Positions 25,853 through 34,199 of a DNA stretch of 64,000 nt are shown in pieces. The stretch is from JBAXAM01 sp964213355. GTDB lineage: Bacteria; Pseudomonadota; Gammaproteobacteria; UBA9339. The notes under the pieces are model-generated. The model searched no databases. It was not told where the DNA came from and worked only from the letters and a program-made list of their open reading frames with translations. The stretch's first letter is position 1. Every line of letters starts with the position of its first letter. A program made the position numbers and the translations under genes. The DNA lies in contig CAXOVY010000030.1 of assembly GCA_964213355.1 (NCBI GenBank), positions 186,001 through 250,000 on the forward strand, written 5' to 3'.

Positions 25853-26308
25853 CTATTTAGAAATATCCTTTAACTTTTTCAATGGCCTAACTTTGACCAC
25901 ATTACGCGCAGGTTTTGCTGCAAATACCATCGGTTGACCAGTAAAAGGATTAATTCCTTGACGAGACTTAGTCGCTGGTTTATTTACGACACGAAATTTA
26001 GCAACTCCTGGTAAAGTAAACTCACCTGGACCACGTTTTCTTAGGTGCGAAGCAATAATTTCAAACAAAGCATCAATTACCATAGCTGCATCTTTTTTAC
26101 TTAAACAAACCATGTTTGCAATGGTTGTGGCAATTTGCGATTTACCAAAAGGTGATTTAACCTCAACTGGACGTATGGAGCAAGTTCCTTTACCCACGCT
26201 CGTAGCTTTTTTAACGACTTTTTTTGCAACTTTTTTAGTTGCAACTTTTTTAGTTGCTACTTTTTTAGTTGCTACTTTTTTGCCTTTTTTTGCAGTCTTC
26301 TTTGGCAT
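25853..26308 (-). CDS. HU-family DNA-binding protein with a histone-H1-like lysine tail
   Basis: A 151-aa protein. Residues about 50-150 form an HU/IHF-type domain: KSQIATTIANMVCLSKKDAAMVIDALFEII, then GEFTLPGVAKFRVVNKPA and the arm region ending NPFTGQPMVFAAKPARNVVKVRP. The first 45 residues are a basic low-complexity tail made of repeated KKVAT units, like eukaryotic H1 C-termini and bacterial H1-like proteins. The start at 26308 is chosen because a GGGGAA ribosome binding site precedes it; the frame is open 42 codons further. It is likely a nucleoid-compacting protein. Confidence 0.88.
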   Translation of the reverse strand: MPKKTAKKGKKVATKKVATKKVATKKVAKKVVKKATSVGKGTCSIRPVEVKSPFGKSQIATTIANMVCLSKKDAAMVIDALFEIIASHLRKRGPGEFTLPGVAKFRVVNKPATKSRQGINPFTGQPMVFAAKPARNVVKVRPLKKLKDISK

Positions 26309-26494
26309 AACTTTCCCCTTTAATTTAAGTGAATAACAACTTTGCGATGATATACACCTCACAAAGTAAGCAGAATATACTAGTTTTTTACATAAAAGGG
26401 AAATTTTTCTTGTGCCTAAAAAACCAATTCCCAATCCACCAAATCTATGAAATTTTTTATTATATTAGGGTATATCCCTATTTTTTAATTCGCA

Positions 26495-26523
26495 TTGCTT
26501 TTGCATAACTCCTGCTGTAGAAT
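26495..26523 (+). promoter_or_regulatory. Sigma-70 promoter for rplM-rpsI
   Basis: TTGCTT (26495-26500) and TAGAAT (26518-26523) are separated by 17 bases, about 55 bases before the rplM start. Confidence 0.65.
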
Positions 26524-26577
26524 TACGCGTCTTTTTATTCGTAATCGTAAATAATATTAATGAAGGTGAGAAGCTCA

Positions 26578-27006
26578 ATGGGAACTTTTAGTCAAAAAGC
26601 AAGTTCCATTAAGAGAAAGTGGTATTTGGTTGATGCTCAAGATAAAACCTTGGGACGCTTGGCAACCATTATTGCAAAATGCTTAAATGGAAAAAACAAT
26701 CCAGAATATACTCCTAATCTTGATACAGGTGATTATGTTGTTGTCATAAATGCCGAGAAAATTCGCACTACTGGTAACAAGCTTAAAGATAAAAAATATT
26801 ATCATCACACTGGCTATCAGGGTGGCATAAAGGAATTTTCGTTGGAAAAATTATTAATCAAAGCACCTAGGCGCGTGCTGGAAGCTGCTGTTAAAGGCAT
26901 GCTGCCAAAAGGTCCGCTTGGGCGCGAGATGTTAAAAAAGCTTAAAATTTATATTGGAACCGAACATCCGCACCAAGCACAAAAATTAACCCCATTAACA
27001 GTTTAG
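26578..27006 (+). CDS. rplM: 50S ribosomal protein L13
   Basis: L13 is an early-binding large-subunit protein. The 142-aa protein has the family's start (KWYLVDAQDKTLGRLAT) and the central YYHHTGYQGGIKE motif with the conserved GMLPKGPLGR helix near the end. The start at 26578 is used because GAAGGTGAG lies at the right distance; an upstream in-frame ATG at 26560 overlaps that site and adds six residues. It forms the usual operon with rpsI. Confidence 0.97.
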   Translation: MGTFSQKASSIKRKWYLVDAQDKTLGRLATIIAKCLNGKNNPEYTPNLDTGDYVVVINAEKIRTTGNKLKDKKYYHHTGYQGGIKEFSLEKLLIKAPRRVLEAAVKGMLPKGPLGREMLKKLKIYIGTEHPHQAQKLTPLTV

Positions 27007-27023
27007 TTTGAGGCATAGATCTA

Positions 27024-27452
27024 ATGACAACAAAAACCCATTATTATGGTACTGGTCGAAGAAAAACTTCAGTCGCAAGAGTTTTTTTACATCGTGGAAA
27101 TGGCAAAATTATAGTAAATCGCCTAACACTTGAAGAGTATTTCGGCCGCGAAACTTCGCGCATGGTGGTACGCCAACCTTTGGTAGTTACCAATATGCTT
27201 GACAAATTTGATGTACGAACAACTGTTAAAGGAGGTGGAGGTAGCGGTCAAGCTGGTGCAATTCGGCTTGGAATTGCGCGCGCGCTTGCAGCCTATGATG
27301 AGCAAACCTCTTCAGAAACCACTGCCGAATCAACATCCATGCATAAATTATTACGTGCAGCTGGTTTGTTGACACGCGATGCTCGTGTAGTCGAGCGCAA
27401 AAAAGTTGGCCGTCATAAGGCTCGCAGAGGCACCCAATTTTCGAAACGTTAG
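27024..27452 (+). CDS. rpsI: 30S ribosomal protein S9
   Basis: S9 reaches the P-site tRNA with its basic C-terminal tail. The N-terminal YYGTGRRKTSVARVFL, the central TVKGGGGSGQAGAIRLGIARAL and the terminal RRGTQFSKR (ending in the invariant KR) are all present. Length 142 aa is slightly longer than E. coli S9 because of an insert after residue 90 (SSETTAEST). Confidence 0.97.
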   Translation: MTTKTHYYGTGRRKTSVARVFLHRGNGKIIVNRLTLEEYFGRETSRMVVRQPLVVTNMLDKFDVRTTVKGGGGSGQAGAIRLGIARALAAYDEQTSSETTAESTSMHKLLRAAGLLTRDARVVERKKVGRHKARRGTQFSKR

Positions 27453-27530
27453 GCTGTTTTTTTTGGTCATGCTCTTATTTTGTTTGTGTGATCAGTTTCG
27501 TAAAAAAAGCGCATCTGCCCTCTTTCTTAT

Positions 27531-27604
27531 TGGGGGATCGTCTAACGGCAAGATCGCGGACTCTGACTCCGTTAATCTAGGTTCAAATCCTAGTCCCCCA
27601 GCCA
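27531..27604 (+). tRNA. tRNA-Gln (CUG anticodon)
   Basis: Acceptor TGGGGGA pairs with TCCCCCA, the anticodon arm is GCGGA-CTCTGAC-TCCGT with anticodon CUG, and the T-arm is CTAGG-TTCAAAT-CCTAG. Discriminator G and CCA are encoded. It reads CAG codons and lies between rpsI and sspA. Confidence 0.95.
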
Positions 27605-27682
27605 AAAAGGCTAAAAAAACACTATTTTTGTAAAAAGTAGTATACTGAATATTATGCACAATTATTTGGAGTAATAAAGTAG

Positions 27683-28297
27683 ATGGTACTCAAACGTTCA
27701 ATTATGACCCTTTATTCTGGTACACTCGACATTCCAAGCCATCGAGTTAGAATAGTATTAGCTGAAAAAAATATTTCCGTTGATATTAATTATGTTGACA
27801 TCAACAACCCACCAGAAGATTTACTAACCCTCAATCCATATAACTCATTGCCAACCTTGGTAGATCGTGAGTTAGTATTATACGAAGCTGGCGTAATAAC
27901 CGAATATTTGGATGAACGTTTTCCACATCCACCCCTCTTACCGGTTTACCCAATAGCACGCGCAAAATGCCGTCAGATGATTTACCGCATTGAACAGGAC
28001 TGGCTAACACTTCTTGGAACAATTCAAACAGGCAAGAAAAATGAAGCTGACGAGGCACGCAAAACTCTTCGCGGTCAATTGATAGCTTTGGCACCGGTAT
28101 TTGGAGAAATGCCATACTTTTTAAGTGAAGATTTTTCTTTGGCCGATTGTTGCCTAGCTCCAATGCTTTGGCGTCTATTAAATTTGGGTATTGAACTACC
28201 AAGCCAAGCTCAGTCGATCTTTGACTACAAAAAACGAGTTTTTTCTCGCGACTCATTTAAAACAAGCTTGTCTGATTTAGAGCATGAATTGCGCTAG
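27683..28297 (+). CDS. sspA: Stringent starvation protein A
   Basis: SspA has a glutathione-transferase fold without that activity and binds RNA polymerase; in gammaproteobacterial pathogens it controls stress and virulence genes. The GST N-terminal pattern (SGTLDIPSHRVRIVLAEKNI, then NPYNSLPTLVDRELVLYEA and ITEYLDERFPHPPLLP) is clear. Length 204 aa is normal. It follows rplM-rpsI and precedes sspB, the standard order. Confidence 0.95.
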   Translation: MVLKRSIMTLYSGTLDIPSHRVRIVLAEKNISVDINYVDINNPPEDLLTLNPYNSLPTLVDRELVLYEAGVITEYLDERFPHPPLLPVYPIARAKCRQMIYRIEQDWLTLLGTIQTGKKNEADEARKTLRGQLIALAPVFGEMPYFLSEDFSLADCCLAPMLWRLLNLGIELPSQAQSIFDYKKRVFSRDSFKTSLSDLEHELR

Positions 28298-28367
28298 TAG
28301 CTCTCTAGTTCTATTACATTAAAAGCTTTGCACAGTATAAAAAACAAAATCGATAACTGAAAAATCT

Positions 28368-28399
28368 GGTAACCGCAGGCTAAAGCCTGTAGCTACCGA
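28368..28399. repeat. REP-like palindrome, copy 2
   Basis: GGTAACCGCAGGC-TAAA-GCCTGTAGCTACC is a diverged member of the dispersed family, located between sspA and sspB and followed by GATCTTTT. The outer arms are mismatched but the core is kept. Confidence 0.65.
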
Positions 28400-28427
28400 T
28401 CTTTTAAAAAGCCAAAGGATATCAAAC

Positions 28428-28856
28428 ATGACATCTTCCAAGCCATATCTAATCCGAGCCATCTACGAATGGATAGTTGATAATAATTTAACACCTTATG
28501 TTGCTGTTGATACTAACATTCCGGGGACAACCGTACCCGAAACATACATTCAAGATGAACGCATTGTTCTCGATATATCGGAAGCAGCAACCAGTAATTT
28601 AATTATTAGCAACAATTCTTTGGAGTTTAAGGCTCGCTTTGGTGGCATTAGTCATAATATATACATTCCAATCTCAGCAATCATGGTTATTTATGCACAA
28701 GAAAATGATCGTGGCATGGAATTCCCACCAGAAGAATTCGAGGAAGAACTACTAGAAGAAGATGATGATCAAACAACTATAACCATGTCGCAAAAAAGCA
28801 GACCAAAATTAACTCTGATAACTGGCGGTAAGAATGATGATATTTCGATACCGTAA
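28428..28856 (+). CDS. sspB: ClpXP adaptor SspB
   Basis: SspB delivers tmRNA-tagged proteins to ClpXP. The 142-aa protein has the family N-terminus (PYLIRAIYEWIVDNNLTPY, residues about 6-24), the substrate-groove segment ending in FGG, the VYAQENDRGMEF motif, and an acidic linker ending in a C-terminal basic/hydrophobic motif (RPKLTLITGGK) that docks on the ClpX zinc domain. Its client tag is encoded by the tmRNA at 25.3-25.7 kb. Confidence 0.95.
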   Translation: MTSSKPYLIRAIYEWIVDNNLTPYVAVDTNIPGTTVPETYIQDERIVLDISEAATSNLIISNNSLEFKARFGGISHNIYIPISAIMVIYAQENDRGMEFPPEEFEEELLEEDDDQTTITMSQKSRPKLTLITGGKNDDISIP

Positions 28857-29013
28857 TTATCGGCGGCTACATTTCGAAACTATTCAAGTTTCATAACAAT
28901 GAGCAACAACAAACCCAAAAAAAACTTTGAGAAAGCCTTGATTTTCTACCGCCTCTTGATTAGGCTATGGCGGCTTACATTTAATAATAAAGTTAAAAAG
29001 GAGATTAGTTGTT

Positions 29014-29238
29014 ATGAAGAAGAACATTATTGAATTAAATCAAAAAGAGATTTTAGCAATTTCTGGTGGAGGAGAGGCATGGAGCTGGACTGATTATACT
29101 GGCTATGCTGCTTCCGCGATTACTGGAATTGTCATTGGATGGTTTGCAAAAGGTCATCTGAATCGTGGTACCAAAGCGGTGGAGAAAGAGAAACAAATCC
29201 CTTCTTCTCCGCTGCATGAAGATCTTAAAACGGATTAA
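29014..29238 (+). CDS. Double-glycine-leader peptide 4
   Basis: A 74-aa peptide whose leader (MKKNIIELNQKEILAISGG) matches the other four in this window. The core begins GEAWSWTDY, continues with a glycine/alanine-rich hydrophobic segment (YAASAITGIVIGWFA) and ends in a charged tail. A good AAGGAG ribosome binding site lies upstream and a strong terminator directly downstream, so this is a monocistronic unit. The bacteriocin- or signal-peptide role is inferred from the leader. Confidence 0.7.
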   Translation: MKKNIIELNQKEILAISGGGEAWSWTDYTGYAASAITGIVIGWFAKGHLNRGTKAVEKEKQIPSSPLHEDLKTD

Positions 29239-29250
29239 TACCTATAGCAC

Positions 29251-29276
29251 TCCCGCGGAAATGTATCTCCGCGGGA
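29251..29276 (+). terminator. Hairpin after leader-peptide gene 4
   Basis: A perfect 9-bp GC-rich stem (TCCCGCGGA 29251-29259 with TCCGCGGGA 29268-29276), preceded by AGCAC and followed by CTGTTGTCT. The T-tract is weak, so it may also serve as an mRNA-stabilising hairpin. Confidence 0.6.
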
Positions 29277-29311
29277 CTGTTGTCTATCCCTCCATGTATC
29301 AGAATAGAAAT

Positions 29312-29977
29312 TCAAGGCAAACCAAACACAATACCAATCAGACCATGCAAAAATTGAATTACGGGAACTACAATAACATCTATGACACCGAAGTATAACA
29401 AAGCCAGCAAAATAAAAAATCCATAGGGGGCAATTCGCTCGTAACCAGCTGCAACTACTCGCGGTAGCATTCCAGCAACGATATGACTACCATCGAGCGG
29501 CGGTATGGGTAGTAAGTTTAAAATCATTAACATTAAATTAATACTAATCCCCGCCTCACCCATTAAATGAATAGCTAGCGCTCCTGGAAAATTATACATC
29601 AACAATATAGCACTACCCTTAGTAATAGCCGCCCATATAATAGCCATAATAAAATTAGAAGATGGACCAGCTAGGGCTACCAATGCCATATCCCGCCTAG
29701 GATTATTAAAATTATGGTGATTAACTGGCACAGGCTTGGCCCATCCCAAAATAACTCCAATATTAAGCAGTAACAAAGTAATGGGTACGATAAGAGTACC
29801 AAAAACATCAATATGCTTTACTGGATTCAGCGTAAGCCTACCCAAAACACTTGCAGTTTTATCTCCAAGTAAATAAGCCGCATAACCATGTGCTGCCTCG
29901 TGAGCTGTTACCGCAAACAAAATCGGCAAAACCCATATTGAGATTGTTTGAATTAATGTCAGTTGCATGTGCCCCAT
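29312..29977 (-). CDS. Site-2 protease family membrane metallopeptidase (M50)
   Basis: A 221-aa polytopic protein with the zinc motif HEAAH (in VTAHEAAHGYAAYLLGD, residues about 23-39) and the second ligand motif NLLPIPPLDGS, as in the short site-2 protease subfamily without a PDZ domain. These proteases cleave transmembrane substrates inside the membrane. The substrate is not known. It is nine bases downstream of the dolP-like gene and in the same direction. Confidence 0.9.
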   Translation of the reverse strand: MGHMQLTLIQTISIWVLPILFAVTAHEAAHGYAAYLLGDKTASVLGRLTLNPVKHIDVFGTLIVPITLLLLNIGVILGWAKPVPVNHHNFNNPRRDMALVALAGPSSNFIMAIIWAAITKGSAILLMYNFPGALAIHLMGEAGISINLMLMILNLLPIPPLDGSHIVAGMLPRVVAAGYERIAPYGFFILLALLYFGVIDVIVVPVIQFLHGLIGIVFGLP

Positions 29978-29985
29978 ACTTAATC

Positions 29986-30564
29986 CTAATTAATATATTC
30001 AAATAATTTTACTATCTTCTGTACACCAGCAACGGTACGTGTTTTATCAGTTGCAATCTGCGCCTGGGTACGTGTTGTGAGCCCCATCAAATAAACGACG
30101 CCATTTTCCGTAACAATTTTCAAACTGACAGAGTTTAAATCTGGAGCCGTCAGTAGCGTAGTTTTCACTTTAGTAGTTATCCATGAATCGTTAGCACGTG
30201 CACTATTTGAAATCGGTTGTTCAACGGTAACCTCGTTGTAAAGCATTTTAATATTTGAATTTGATTTTGCTATCGATTCAGCACGATTGCGCAATTCATT
30301 ATCAGGCGCCTGCCCAACTAATAAGGCAATACGATTAAAGGTTGCAATTGATATATGAGCTTGCGCATGTAGTTCCTTATCACTATCAAGTCTATTTTGT
30401 GTTTGGAAGGTAACATCACGATCTTCAACTATACCTTTGGTACTACGTTGATCGTAAATAATTGCACTACCAGCGACACCGACACCGGCACCCGCAACTA
30501 AAACAGCTGGCAAGCATCCAGGTAATAATAAAACAACCAAAAAAGTTACTAGAATTTTTTTCAT
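29986..30564 (-). CDS. BON-domain outer-membrane lipoprotein, DolP/YraP-like
   Basis: A 192-aa lipoprotein with lipobox LLPGC near residue 17 and two BON domains (about 45-115 and 120-190; the second has DSWITTKVKTTLL and VSLKIVTENGVVYLMGLTT). DolP supports outer-membrane integrity and BAM activity in E. coli. The gene overlaps diaA by four bases, reproducing the E. coli diaA-dolP order, which supports the assignment over other OsmY-like proteins. Confidence 0.88.
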   Translation of the reverse strand: MKKILVTFLVVLLLPGCLPAVLVAGAGVGVAGSAIIYDQRSTKGIVEDRDVTFQTQNRLDSDKELHAQAHISIATFNRIALLVGQAPDNELRNRAESIAKSNSNIKMLYNEVTVEQPISNSARANDSWITTKVKTTLLTAPDLNSVSLKIVTENGVVYLMGLTTRTQAQIATDKTRTVAGVQKIVKLFEYIN

Positions 30565-31169
30565 ACTTTATCCAACTCCGAAGCTTTACCAAATAATTGC
30601 CTATCAAGCAAAGCACACAAACAATGAATTATCAAAATATGAACTTCCTGAATACGCGGTGTCACACTAGAAGGCACGCATATATTGATGTCAGCATCGC
30701 TTAAAAGTTTTTCTACGGCGCCACTGTCACCACCCATTAAAGCAATAATCCGCATTTTACGAGCTCGCGCCTCCTGGATAGCACGTATGACATTTTGCGA
30801 TTTTCCACTGGTAGAAATCGCAAGCAATATATCACCTTCCCTGCCAAGTGCTTTAACTTGCTTAGCAAACACCTCTTGATACGCATAATCATTGGCAATT
30901 GAAGTTAAAACTGCCATGTCGGCAGTTAGAGAAATAGCAGGCAAATTATCGCGCTCAATTATAAAACGATTAACTAGCTCAGCAGTAAAATGTTGGGCAT
31001 CACAGGCAGAACCACCATTGCCGCAACTTAAAATCTTATGATCACCTTTGATACATTGCACTAACATTTTACTAGCAGCTAGGATCGATGGAGCTAAAGC
31101 TTCCATGGAGATTTTTTTTAATTCAATGCTGCAATAAAAATTTTCTTCAATATGACCGATTAAACTCAT
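30561..31169 (-). CDS. diaA: DnaA initiator-associating protein DiaA (GmhA-like SIS domain)
   Basis: A 202-aa SIS-domain protein with SCGNGGSACDAQHFTAELV and the phosphosugar-binding LAISTSGKSQNVIRAI. It could be either DiaA, which promotes DnaA assembly at oriC, or the phosphoheptose isomerase GmhA. The four-base overlap with the dolP-like gene matches the diaA-dolP neighbourhood and favours DiaA. In E. coli yraN precedes diaA; here only a yraN fragment exists, at 50.7 kb. Confidence 0.82.
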   Translation of the reverse strand: MSLIGHIEENFYCSIELKKISMEALAPSILAASKMLVQCIKGDHKILSCGNGGSACDAQHFTAELVNRFIIERDNLPAISLTADMAVLTSIANDYAYQEVFAKQVKALGREGDILLAISTSGKSQNVIRAIQEARARKMRIIALMGGDSGAVEKLLSDADINICVPSSVTPRIQEVHILIIHCLCALLDRQLFGKASELDKV

Positions 31170-31191
31170 ATATTCTCCCTAAAACCCATTT

Positions 31192-31806
31192 TTAAAACTG
31201 TTGCATCTTAAGTTGCAACAATGGCGATTTAGCGTCTTTAGCTGTTATATCTTTTGCTTTTTGATAAGCTTGTTTTGCTTCGAGAGCCTTACCAAGAGCC
31301 AATAAAGCATCTCCAGAAACTTCGCCAATTTCAGCTTTATATGCATCATTATTTACCGTAGCCAATAAGTTAAGCGCTTCTTGTGGCTGTTTGGTCGCCA
31401 AAAATATACGCGCAGAGCGAATACGAGCAAGTTGACACAAAGTATTATCAGATGATTTTTTTATAACAAACTGTAACTGTTCTTGAGCCAACTTCAAATC
31501 GCCAGCTTGCACGGCAATTTTAGCTTGCATAAGTGCGGCCAAACTTGCATATGCAGACTTCGAATCATCTTGCATTAGGCGTTTAGCATATAATTTCACT
31601 TCATCGTTTTTTTGTTGTTCAAATGCCACTAGCATTTGCATGTAATTAGTTGAAGCACGCTCTATCCGGTGGTGTTTATACTGCTGCCAATGGCGCCAAC
31701 CAAAATTAGTAACCGCAAAAACTAAAACTGCAATCAATATGGTGGTACCGTATTGCTTCCACCAATCTTTAACCATCTGTATTTGTTCTTTATCTGATGT
31801 TGGCAT
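31192..31806 (-). CDS. yfgM: YfgM-like ancillary SecYEG/periplasmic chaperone protein
   Basis: A single-pass inner-membrane protein: a short cytoplasmic part (SDKEQIQMVKDWWKQYG), one transmembrane helix (about 20-37) and a periplasmic TPR-like domain of alanine-rich helices. YfgM works with PpiD at SecYEG and is encoded after hisS in gammaproteobacteria, as here. The ATG at 31806 with a GAAGAGG site upstream is preferred over a TTG five codons further. Confidence 0.88.
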   Translation of the reverse strand: MPTSDKEQIQMVKDWWKQYGTTILIAVLVFAVTNFGWRHWQQYKHHRIERASTNYMQMLVAFEQQKNDEVKLYAKRLMQDDSKSAYASLAALMQAKIAVQAGDLKLAQEQLQFVIKKSSDNTLCQLARIRSARIFLATKQPQEALNLLATVNNDAYKAEIGEVSGDALLALGKALEAKQAYQKAKDITAKDAKSPLLQLKMQQF

Positions 31807-31848
31807 AAAAATCCTCTTCAATTTTCTCTATTTTAACACAATTCACAC

Positions 31849-31876
31849 CCGGAGGGCTAAATCCTGCGGCTACCAA
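31849..31876. repeat. REP-like palindrome, copy 3 (degenerate)
   Basis: GGAGGGCTAAATCCTGCGGCTACC is a worn member of the dispersed family between hisS and yfgM and overlaps the 3' end of hisS. Confidence 0.45.
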
Positions 31877-33131
31877 TAAATTTTTCTATTTCTTCTATTT
31901 TAATATTTTGTTGTGGTTTGTCAGTACGGAGATGTTTAACAATCACCTTTCTACTGGCAAGTTCCGTTTCTCCCAAAATTAAAGCCAATTCCGCCGCACT
32001 TTTATCAGCACGTTTTAACTGTGTGCCTAAATTACCGCCACCACAATTAACTACCACACGTATCGCACCACAGGCACGAATTTTTTCTGCAAGTAACATT
32101 CCCTCCGCAATCACCGTATTACCTAACAACACTAAATAAACAGTGCGTAAATCTGACAAAGTTAAACTATTCAGCGTTAATGCAATTAAACGCTCTAAAC
32201 CAAGTGCAAAGCCAATTGCTGGGGTAGCTTTACCACCCATTTGCGCTACTAATCCATCATAATGTCCACCAGCACAAACAGCACCTTGAGCTCCTAACTC
32301 TTGCGTTACCCATTCAAATACTGTTTGGCAATAATAATCTAAACCTCTAACTAAACAAGGATTAACCACATATGACAACTGTGCCTTATCCAAAATTTTG
32401 CGCAAGCTATCAAAATGGGTTTGCGATTCAAAATCCAGATAATCAATAATTTTTGGCGCATTTTTGATCAACTCTTGCAACGCAACGTTTTTGCTATCCA
32501 AAATACGTAATGGGTTAACCAATAAACGTCTCTGGCTATCCTCATCTAATGCCGCATAGTTATTATTAAAATATTCAACCAACCGCTCACGATAACACGC
32601 TCGAGTTGCAACATTGCCTAAAGTATTAATTTGTAGTTCAAGCTTAGACGCAATTTTTAATTCCTGCCAAAAGCGCGCAGCCAAAAACATCATTTCGGCA
32701 TCAATATCAGGACCAACCAAGCCATAAGCTTCAACCCCAAACTGGCAAAATTGACGATATCGCCCTTTTTGTGGACGCTCATATCTAAACATCGGACCGA
32801 AATAAAATAAGCGCTGCACCTGATTATAAAATAAACCATGCTCAATACCAGCACGGACACAACCGGCAGTACCTTCAGGCCTGAGGGTTAAACTATCACC
32901 ACTACGATCGGAAAAAGTATACATTTCCTTTTCTACGACATCGGTTGCCACACCAATTGTACGTTTAAATAATTCCGTAGATTCTAATAATGGCAATCGA
33001 ATCTCTTTGTAACCATACTGATCAACAATACAACGCAATAGACTCTCAACTGCTGCCCAGCGAGAACTAACATCGGGCAAAATATCATTCATACCACGAA
33101 CTGCTTGAATATTTTTTACCACTTCACTCAC
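31857..33131 (-). CDS. hisS: Histidyl-tRNA synthetase
   Basis: HisRS charges tRNA-His. Class II motif 2 is visible (FGPMFRYERPQKGRYRQFCQ), as are the histidine-binding LVRGLDYYCQTVFEW and motif 3 GFALGLERL. At 424 aa it is full length. The ATG overlaps the rodZ stop by one base. In most gammaproteobacteria ispG stands between rodZ and hisS; it is absent here. Confidence 0.97.
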   Translation of the reverse strand: MSEVVKNIQAVRGMNDILPDVSSRWAAVESLLRCIVDQYGYKEIRLPLLESTELFKRTIGVATDVVEKEMYTFSDRSGDSLTLRPEGTAGCVRAGIEHGLFYNQVQRLFYFGPMFRYERPQKGRYRQFCQFGVEAYGLVGPDIDAEMMFLAARFWQELKIASKLELQINTLGNVATRACYRERLVEYFNNNYAALDEDSQRRLLVNPLRILDSKNVALQELIKNAPKIIDYLDFESQTHFDSLRKILDKAQLSYVVNPCLVRGLDYYCQTVFEWVTQELGAQGAVCAGGHYDGLVAQMGGKATPAIGFALGLERLIALTLNSLTLSDLRTVYLVLLGNTVIAEGMLLAEKIRACGAIRVVVNCGGGNLGTQLKRADKSAAELALILGETELASRKVIVKHLRTDKPQQNIKIEEIEKFIGSRRI

Positions 33132-34105
33132 TACTCCACCGCATTTTTCGTTTTAGTTAAAATCAAGTTTGGTTCATTACCTTTACCTGCTGTTGAATTC
33201 GCATCGAGCATTAAAGAAACATCTTGCGCACCTGGTCTATCTATTTTCTTAGACCCATGTTTCTTTTTGGAAACCGCTTCTACTTCCGAACCTGACACAA
33301 CTGCACGTTCCATATTAGCAGTAGTTGTAATCATTGGCATTTGATTATCTGAAATAACCTTATCATCATCTTTACCATTTTTATTGATGGCAATGGTATT
33401 GGTCAAATTATTTGGCGAACTATTTAGCACTTGGATGGCTTCACCTTCATTACCATTTTTATTGATGGCAATAGCATTGGTCAAATTATTTGGCGAACTA
33501 TTTAGCACTTGGATGGCTTCACCCTCACTACCATTTTTATTGACGGCATTGGTCAAACTATTTGGCGAACTATTTGGTACTTGGATAACTTCATCCTCAC
33601 CATTTTTATTGATGGCATTGGTCAAACTATTTGGCACATGGATAATTCCTGCGCCTTTACCAAAAAACTGTTTACCAAAAAAAATAACTAATACGGCTAA
33701 AATTAAAACAACAAAGGCACCTAGGATTACATGACCTCTACACTGCCCCTTTAATAAATTTGAGAGTTCTCGGCATCTACACCTGCAAACTTGATCTTGC
33801 GCCTGCGCTCTTGTCTCAGTCGTAGCCTCAGCTTTAGAATAAATATTTAAGCGACGAAAACTATCAAGCACGGCATCCACTGGGATTTGTAAAAATTGAG
33901 CATATGCTTTGAGGTAACCTTCAGCATAAACCGGCGCTGAGATTCTACTGTAATCATCTTCTTCGATCGCAGCAATAGTAGTTTTGCTCAATAACAATCT
34001 TTGTGCAATCTCACCTATACCAATCTGCTTAGCTTCCCTTGCCGCTTTAAGAATTTGACCAGGGGTCTGCTCTGAGACCGTTGTAGATTCCAAAATATCG
34101 TTCAT
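33131..34105 (-). CDS. rodZ: Cytoskeleton protein RodZ, with a tandem-repeat periplasmic linker
   Basis: RodZ links MreB to the elongation machinery. The 324-aa protein has a cytoplasmic helix-turn-helix of the RodZ type (GQILKAAREAKQIGIGEIAQRL and EGYLKAYAQFL, about residues 15-85), one transmembrane helix (VILGAFVVLILAVLVIFF, about 125-142) and a periplasmic part. Instead of the usual DUF4115 domain the periplasmic part has four near-identical units of the type NSSPNNLTNAIAINKNGNEG. Position next to pilW and hisS supports the call; the odd C-terminus is a real difference from the family. Confidence 0.88.
   Translation of the reverse strand: MNDILESTTVSEQTPGQILKAAREAKQIGIGEIAQRLLLSKTTIAAIEEDDYSRISAPVYAEGYLKAYAQFLQIPVDAVLDSFRRLNIYSKAEATTETRAQAQDQVCRCRCRELSNLLKGQCRGHVILGAFVVLILAVLVIFFGKQFFGKGAGIIHVPNSLTNAINKNGEDEVIQVPNSSPNSLTNAVNKNGSEGEAIQVLNSSPNNLTNAIAINKNGNEGEAIQVLNSSPNNLTNTIAINKNGKDDDKVISDNQMPMITTTANMERAVVSGSEVEAVSKKKHGSKKIDRPGAQDVSLMLDANSTAGKGNEPNLILTKTKNAVE
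33377..33649 (-). repeat. In-frame tandem repeats in rodZ
   Basis: Three full units and one partial unit, of 78, 78, about 69 and about 45 bases, are nearly identical at the DNA level. Each encodes a Ser/Asn-rich segment (IQVLNSSPNNLTNAIAINKN type). All spacings are multiples of three, so unit number can change without breaking the frame. Confidence 0.85.
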
Positions 34106-34199
34106 ATCAAAACCCTCTTTTTAAGGTAACATCTTGTTTGTTATTTTCTGCAAATATGACAGCTATTGTATGCGAGTTTCTAAAAGAGTTGAAGTTATT

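Noticed and set aside
26309..26434. 42-codon N-terminal extension of the HU protein
   Set aside because: It has no ribosome binding site and unrelated composition; a good site precedes the ATG at 26308.
33384..33734. 116-aa + strand frame over the rodZ repeats
   Set aside because: It is the antisense reading of the tandem repeats in rodZ.
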